Source: Cliona cf. orientalis (Eukaryota; Porifera; Demospongiae; Clionaida; Clionaidae). From it: 64,000 bases of DNA. Below the pieces are notes generated by a model. It saw only the letters and a list, made by a program, of their open reading frames with translations. It made no database searches and was not told the DNA's origin. The stretch is from NCBI GenBank assembly GCA_963930775.1, contig OZ005689.1, positions 4,464,001 to 4,528,000 of the forward strand. The letters run 5' to 3'. The first letter of the stretch is position 1, and every line of letters begins with the position of its first letter. Shown here one piece after another: positions 57,270-64,000 of the stretch. Made by a program: the position numbers and the translations under genes.

Positions 57270-57708
57270 TCAGTTTATTTTATCTTGGGCATTAGACACC
57301 TCTTGCCAGGTTGGTTGATTTGGATGGTGTTTTAGCCAGTAATCAAGCAATTCAACAAGGCTATCCTCCTCACAATAGTCTTTTAGTTGATTTAATATCT
57401 CTCTGGGAACTCCAAGAGCCAGACCAAATTGATACCATTTCGAGGTAACCTGGCGTTGGAGTAAATACTGCAGTAGACTGTTCAAATCTGGAGGACGACC
57501 TGCATGAAATTCAATAATTGTGACATAATTATATTAATACTCTTTAAAACACTAACCCACGATAATCTTATTATTTGGAGTTGTCTCTGGACTCTGCACA
57601 AGAATTAGCTAGGTACACTTAGTCTAATATGGGTTAGAATATTATGAGTATTAAACCTGTATATACCTCATTGCCAATGTTGTCATCAATACCGTACATA
57701 CCCATCCT
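57270..57708 (-). CDS. Death-domain protein, C-terminal exons
   Basis: Three minus-strand exons, 57708-57667, 57593-57557 and 57499-57270, join in frame (phase 0, then phase 1) with GT/AG ends. Product: RMGMYGIDDNIGNE, SPETTPNNKIIVGRPPDLN, then a six-helix death-domain-like C-terminus (NSLLQYLLQRQVTSKWYQFG, LALGVPREILNQLKDYC, LLDYWLKHHPNQPTWQEV) ending in TAA. Death domains mediate homotypic signalling contacts; the W in PTW and the LG(V)P pattern fit. Earlier exons lie upstream (above 57708), hidden among repeats or beyond the window. Convergent with receptor B. Confidence 0.78.
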
Positions 57709-59633
57709 CTGCACATATAAATAATAGTATTATGTTATATACAATGAAAAACTTGACCACAGTAGCTGCATAGTTATCATGGTGCATAATATGGTAAAGG
57801 TCGTCAATATTTGTTATGCTTTATAGTCTTATCTACATTGATCATCACCTCTGGTATTGTCAATATAGAGCAATGATTGGACCCTGATACATGTAACTAC
57901 TGTGACGAAGTCTGCAGCACTGTAGGGCGTGGGGTCCCTATACTCCTAGTGTTTAGGGGACCCAGAGGGTCCATATTTTACTTAGGGTAATAGGCACCCC
58001 TATCCCCATAACACTAGTGATATGGGGTTGGGGGTGTCCAAAAACTGGGGATCCCCATATCCCTGCTACACCCGTGACGAACCTGACATTCGGAAGCTGT
58101 ACATTACTCTCGAGCTCACCTCCTGTAATTGAAGCATCGAAACTCGTCATGCACCACACTGACTACCTAGCTAAAACTTATTCAAAGCTACCACATTGGA
58201 TAATTTCTAGCTAGCTAGCTTTGTACTAGCATATATATAGACCTACTCACTATTGTAGTGTTACTATCATCTCATACATGTACGTGGTTGTGAAAGTACA
58301 ATGTCATGTATTCCTGGTTTCCATCCAATCCAAAGTCCAGTGGCATAGCCAGACTATGTGCAATTTTTTGGCCACATGCACCCACTATAACCAACACTGT
58401 ACTGAGTTCACGATTTGTGATGCTTTATAGTCCTATCTACATTGATCATCACCTCTGGCACTGTCAATATAGAGCGTGCACAGTCTACACTGCGATGCCA
58501 GTGACTCAATCGCAGACATGGAGTCCGAGACTGACTCTCAACCTCGATATAATACCTTATTGTCTGACGTAGTGGACAGTCTAGGGGAACCACAATTTTG
58601 GGGGGACTGTTGACAGCGTCACACAGGCATGTGCATAAACTAGTGAGGGTTCCCATTTTCCTATGGGGGTTCAAACCACTTGTGAAATGGGGACTCTGTG
58701 GTGCCCATTTCACTAGTGATATTGGGACGGGGATGCCTATAGTATATCACGGGGTACTCATCTATCCTACAATGGCATGCCACGCAGCGCGCGTGCCCAT
58801 GCTATAATATTATATAGCACAAGTCTAGCTAAATTTATCCACGGGATTACCGTATGACGGGTCATCTTCATGGGGTGCTAATTTCGTCATTTTTCATGGT
58901 GAGCTTAAATCATGAAATTTTCCCACCCACGAAAATTAATGCCATTGCGAGTCTATGATGATGAGCAGCACGGCCAGTGTTAGCAAGCAACAGTAGCCAC
59001 TGTCATTCAGCTGACAGTGTTTTCGACACAAATAGTATTCTTCTATCTCATGCTATTTGTCCAAGTCTCTGTAGGTATAGCTTAGTATTAAACAAAAAGA
59101 ATGTGAGCAAGGTCGAGGGTGTGTATCGATTACATCATCGCTTGTGCAGTGCCACGCCCCTGCACTTGTTGCTGTCACGAAATTTAAAACCACGAAAATT
59201 AAGTTTGAGGGCCTTTTTAGACTTTCCACGACAATAGGCGCCCACGAAAATTACCCGCCATAGAGTATGTCAGCTAAGAGAACTCGTGACATTCGGCCAG
59301 CAGTACTTGACGGAGAAAGTAGCTAGCTCTCAGCTTTTAATGTATTCACTGGATATAGGCGTCAGATACTCTACATACTTACCAATTTTCAAGTTAAAAA
59401 AAAAGCTCCATTGAGGCCCTAAAGTTTCTCATTATTACCTCACAGATTACACTGTAGGTTTCATCATACATTACACAGTAATTACCTCATAACCACAGAA
59501 AAGCAAATTGCTACTGGGGATGTAATGAAAAACTTAGACTACATCCCGAGTCTTACACCGCATCTACTGTAGGTTTCATCATAATTTCATCATAGGTTGC
59601 CTGAATATATAATATATTTTTTCAAGGGGACCA
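57709..59633. other. Repeat-rich region upstream of the death-domain exons
   Basis: Holds partial CCCCAGTAGC-family copies (57743-57880, about 58380-58560, 59270-59527). Palindromic stretches around 57950-58070 and 58600-58745 contain ACTAGTGATAT. An element with ACGAAAATTA ends lies at about 58850-59270 (ACCGTATGACGGGT... to ...AATTACCCGCC). No exon recognised. Confidence 0.5.
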
Positions 59634-60060
59634 CTCACTAAGCAGAAAAAATCCACCACACAGTCGATCTGGATGCATAGTAGAGCCAAACAATGCAAGC
59701 AGGCATCCAAATAGCAATATGCGCAATATTCAGTAAAGGATTGTCAACGTACCCCGTGCGCCAGTAAACTTCTTTTGGCAAACATTGCAAGTGAATAGCT
59801 TCCTATACAAACTTCAAAGAGCCATAACTTAACTTTAGTGTGAATCAGGAGAATCTTTACATCAAAGTTCGTGATTTGAACCATTTTGTGTGCCCATGAT
59901 AAATTATGGTCTTCCCAGAGCCCCAATAACTTTTTTCAATAAGCAGACACACTAAGCAGAAAACAACACCACCACATAGTTGATAATAGACCCACGCAAT
60001 GCAGCCTAAACTTCAATGTTGATAAAAGTGGGTAAAGGTCGTCACGTTATTGTGCGAGCC

Positions 60061-60592
60061 AAAATGTACCCGAATCGCCCGTATTAAAAATGTGCAGCAA
60101 GCACAATGAAACATTGCTACGTACATTGCACGCGGAAGTCCGTATACTCGCCGTTTATGCAAAATACGGGGCCACCCCCACTAAGTCAAAGTGCCAGATG
60201 GCGGCCAAAACGTTGGAAAGAAAGCAGCAGCCGGCGATTCGATGGAAAAGACCGAAAAGATAAGCGTGTCTATATATAGTTAGTACACAAAATCGAAGAA
60301 AGAAGTGTCTGGAGAGTTTTTTTCTGTGCAGCTGCCGTGCTTGCCTACCTGCAACTATGGCAACCGCTCCGTATCATGGACGGTCAATGTTAGCTACCCG
60401 GCCGACTTCTTCGAGCCATAACTCAGTAAGTATAGCGTTCTAGAAGCTCCAAAGCAGATTTTTGTGTAGAGGAACGATTCCTCTATCGATCTATGCCAAA
60501 AAGTGAAAAATGATAATTATCACCTAAATAGGCCTGTATCTCAGATTGATATCCAGCGCAATATGGTTGGTTTTGTCGTGGACGGTCACATA
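60061..60592. mobile_element. MITE related to the 28915 element
   Basis: Inserted in an array unit. It shares AGTTATGGCTCGAAGAAGTC, TTCCAACGTTTT and GATTTTTGTGTAGAGG segments (inverse) with 28915-29330, and TACCCGAATCGCCCGTA and GGAAGTCCGTATA with 30690-30790. Ends near TGTGACCGTCCACGAC (inverse). Confidence 0.7.
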
Positions 60593-61607
60593 TTATAGGG
60601 ATACTTCAAAGGGCCGTAACTTTAATAATTCTAAGGTGTGAATCAAAATTCTCTCAGGTCAAACCTAATTACTTTAACCCATTCTCTGTGCCCATTGTCC
60701 CCCATGAATTAGATTATAAAAGTTGTTTTGCTTTTTTTTTCAAGGCGACCACACACTAAGCAGAAAAATTGTCTGGAAACCACCACATAATTGATTAGTA
60801 GACCCATACAATGCAGTCTGTGCTCTAATTCTAACCAAATCTGGTAAAGGTCGTCAAGTTTATGCGCATGCGAGGCTCCGCCCCTCATGGGTGGGAAACG
60901 TAAATCCATGGCTTCCCTACATGGAAATATTTTAAAGTGACATAACTTCAATTGTAAGGCATGAATTCCTGCCATCAGATCTCATATTTTGACCCATTCT
61001 GCGTGCCCGTATAAAAATACGTACCAAGTGCTCCCAATTCCCCCACGAATTATTTCTTTTTTTCTATATACTTAGTGTGTAACAAGACCACACACTAAGC
61101 AGAAAAAATTGTCCAAAAGCACCACACAGTTGGGCGAGATGCATAGTAGAGCCATAAAATGCAAGCAGGCAGCCTATACATCAATTTTGATCAAGGTAGG
61201 TAATAGTCGTCACATTACTGTGCGCGCATGGTCTCGCCCCTAACGTAGCACGTGGGCAGAAAACATTGCAAATGCATGGCTTCCTATACAAACATATGAG
61301 GATACTTCAAAGGGCCATAACTTTAATTTTAAGGTGTGAATCAAAATTCCTCAGAGGTCAAATCACTAATTTTGACCCATTCTGCATGTCCATGTAAGAA
61401 TATCTCCCCAGGTGCTCCCAACCCCACCCCCCCTCCCCCAAATTATTTTTCTATATTAATTTTTTTCTACTTAATGTATTTAATTCTAAGGTATAAATCA
61501 AAATTTCCAAAGGTCAAATCTCTAGTTTGACCCATTCTGTGTGCCCATGTAAAAATTATCTCCCCAAGTGCTCCCAAACCCTCCATGAAATTTTTTTCTA
61601 GTGTAGT

Positions 61608-62006
61608 CCACTTAATTCAAATCCGCTTAAGACGAATTTTCGTCTAATTCAAATTCTTTCAGATTCCCTACATAGAGCTAATACATAAATTTGAATTGGT
61701 CTTTTCTCTTAATTAGAAAAATTACAGCCAGCTTTAGCATACAAAACTACACATATTTGTATAAATATAGAACATAGATCACATGGAGATCACTACAATC
61801 CTCCTTGAGATATGAAACTATAAGTGTCTATTACCTAAATCACTCTCAGAACAATTCTAAAGCTTCATATATGGCTGAATGCTCCACTAATAAGCATTGC
61901 AGGGTCTCAATACAGTGATTTATATGGATCTCTGTAATTCAAATTTTCGTTTAATTCAAATATTTTTCATGGATTTTGAGATTCGATTTAAGTGGACTAC
62001 ACTGTA
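61608..62006. mobile_element. MITE with AGTGTAGTCCACTTAA ends
   Basis: AGTGTAGTCCACTTAATTCA is mirrored by TTAAGTGGACTACACT; GTCTAATTCAAAT(T) subrepeats lie at both ends. Inserted in the array. Confidence 0.78.
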
Positions 62007-63183
62007 TGTAATATCAAGAAGCAGACACACTAAGCAGAATGAACAGTCCAGAAACCACCACACAGTTGAGTTGGATGCATTATAGACCCATACAATGCAA
62101 GCAGGCAGCCTAAACTTCAATTATGACCAAAACGTGGTAAAGATCGTCACATATATGTGTGCGCATAGCCCCGCCCCCACGTAGCGCGTGGGCGGAAAAC
62201 ATTGCAAATGCATGGCTTCCTATACAAACACTTGAAAGGGCCGTAACTTTAGGCGTGAATCAAAATAATATTCCAAAGTCAAATTTCTAGTTTCGACCCA
62301 TTCTGCGTGCCCATATAAAAATTATGGACCCAGATGCTCCCAAACCCCCTGTGAAGCAGACACAAAAAGAACAGTTCATAAATCACATAGTTGAGCTGGA
62401 TGCATAAACTTAAATTTTGACAAAAATGGGTAAAGGTCATCACTTACTGTGCGCGTAGCCACGCCCCTCACTTAATGCGTGGGCGGAAAACATCACAAGT
62501 GCATAGCTTCCTATGCAAACATATGGATGCTTCAAAGGGATGTAACTTTAATTCTAAGGCGTGAATCAAAATTCCCCAACGTCAAATCTCTAGTTTCGAG
62601 CATGCCCATGTAAACATTTTGCTCACCAGGTGCTCCCAAACCCCATGAATTAATTTGTTTCTTTCTACTTAGTTACACACTAAGCAGAAAAAAAGAATTG
62701 TCCGAAAACCACCAAGTCGAGCTAGATGCATAGTAGAGCCATACAATGTGGCCTGTACTCCAATTTTGTCAAATTTGGTAAAGGTCGTCACGTTTATGTG
62801 CGCACGTAGCCCAGCCCCTCATAAATTTTGATCCTGGCATACACAGTGACCTTTTGACCTCACATAAAATCTTCCCATATAATCAGAGAACACAATAATT
62901 AGGTGTGGATTTATGTATGAACTTTGACCTATTACTTTGACCCATTCTGCGTGCCAATGTAAAAATTATGTCCACAAGTGCCCAAATCCTCCATGAATAG
63001 ATTATTAATGTTTTTTCGTTTTTTTTCTACTTAGTGTATAACAAGCAAGCCGATACACTAAACAGAAAGTACTGGTGGAATGCATAAGAGAGCCATAAAT
63101 GCAAGAAAACTCCTAGTAGAGCCCTGTAAGAAAACTCAGAGTAGAGGCATAATATTATAATGCAAGCATAAGCATAAGCATTA

Positions 63184-63651
63184 GGCCACTACAAATTGGA
63201 TCATAGTTTCCCGTCCCCCGCCCGCATGCCTTTCGAGCTACCGCCTACTTTTTCTATTATTGCACTTATTTTCTATTAAAACGAAAATATTGATGACATA
63301 ATTGAAAATTTCAATATTATTTACGGTCTGTTCCATGTGCATTCGAGTTGCAAGCCGAGGTTGTGATGTCGATGGCTCATTCAGTACTTGCTCACTGCAG
63401 TTCTCGCTCTGCATGATGATCGCTATACTCGTGAGTAGCTTCATTCATAGTCGAGTTCATAGTTTTAAGACTGTGCTTATCATGTCAGCTGAAGATGGCG
63501 AGATTAGCTCTAGTCATGTACCCCGGCGGCCATTTGTGGTTTATACCACATCCGGTAATAATGAATAATAAATAATAAAAATTAACCGCCCGCCCGCATG
63601 CTATTGAAGCGACAGCCAGGACGGGAAACAACTATGCAATTTGTAGTGGCC
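63184..63651. mobile_element. PIF/Harbinger-like MITE with TTA target duplication
   Basis: GGCCACTACAAATTG is mirrored by CAATTTGTAGTGGCC, flanked by TTA on both sides. Inner CGCCCGCATG blocks near both ends are shared with 18770-19205. The frame at 63302-63568 is not supported as a gene. Confidence 0.78.
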
Positions 63652-64000
63652 TTATAAACCATGTTTGGTATAGGGTCGTCAACGTACCCCTCGCACCCGT
63701 AATTTTTATGGGCAAACATTGCAAATGCATGGCTTCCTATACAAGGTGTGAATCAAAATTCTGTCCGGTCGTCACATCTATTGTTTCAACCCATTCTGCA
63801 TGCCCATGTAAAAATTATGTCTCCAAGTACTCCGAATTCCCCCATGAATTAGATTATTAAAGTTTTTTTCTACATGTACTTAGTAGTGTATAACAAGGAG
63901 ACACTAACTTAAGCAGAAAAAATTGTCCAGAAACCACCACATAGTTGAGCTGGATGCTTAGTAGACCAATACAATGAAAGCCTAGCAATATGTAATATAT

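Larger units (their letters stand above)
59634..64000. repeat. Tandem array of about nine degenerate TIR elements
   Basis: Units of about 310-400 bp start at about 59634, 59949, 60751, 61089, 62023, 62356, 62683, 63053 and 63898. Each begins ACACTAAGCAGAAAAA, contains GTTGAGCTGGATGCATAGTA, GGTAAAGGTCGTCAC, CATTGCAAATGCATGGCTTC and GACCCATTCTGCGTGCCCAT, and ends TTCTACTTAGTGT. Three units are interrupted by other elements (60061-60592, 61608-62006, 63184-63651). The array runs past the window end. Confidence 0.82.

Noticed and set aside
63302..63568. 88-codon frame with signal-like start
   Set aside because: Lies wholly inside a MITE with TTA target duplication; no support as a gene.

Overview
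The window looks like TE-rich metazoan nuclear DNA, most likely from a demosponge. That assignment is inference. It rests on short-intron genes for secreted or transmembrane Cys-rich Ig/FN3-like receptors, a sponge-style death-domain C-terminus, a COMM-domain gene, and dense short terminal-inverted-repeat (TIR) elements. No prokaryotic, organellar, rRNA or CRISPR signal was seen.

Layout. 56-1254 (-): complete three-exon gene for a 351-aa type I membrane protein (receptor A). 1871-3278 (-): 3' exons of a COMMD8-like gene. 4.3-8.8 kb: MITE field ending in a 1.2-kb palindrome. About 8.85-15.96 kb (-): nearly full-length CR1-like non-LTR retrotransposon with a PHD-finger ORF1 broken by one frameshift and an ORF2 with endonuclease and reverse transcriptase. 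16.3-25.2 kb: TIR elements, hairpins and unassigned AT-rich DNA. 26179-54827 (+): one large gene (receptor B) that I rebuilt from 18 exons which join in frame into 1148 codons. Its extracellular part is paralogous to receptor A. After one transmembrane helix it carries five tandem copies of a two-exon repeat I cannot name. Its introns hold a decayed KDZ-like transposase, a 258-aa ORF of unknown function, a decayed Ty3/gypsy element and many MITEs. 55907-57103 (+): Harbinger (HARBI1-like) pseudogene split by a MITE. 57270-57708 (-): last three exons of a death-domain gene, convergent with receptor B. 59.6-64.0 kb (and 9.1-10.1 kb): tandem array of about nine degenerate copies of one TIR element.

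The most notable object is receptor B: an Ig/FN3-like ectodomain joined to five repeats of an unnamed cytoplasmic domain. All junctions between ectodomain modules are phase 1 and all junctions in the cytoplasmic repeats are phase 0. Receptor A is its short-tailed relative with two tyrosine motifs. Together with the adjacent death-domain gene, the locus looks like a recognition or signalling neighbourhood. That functional reading is inference.
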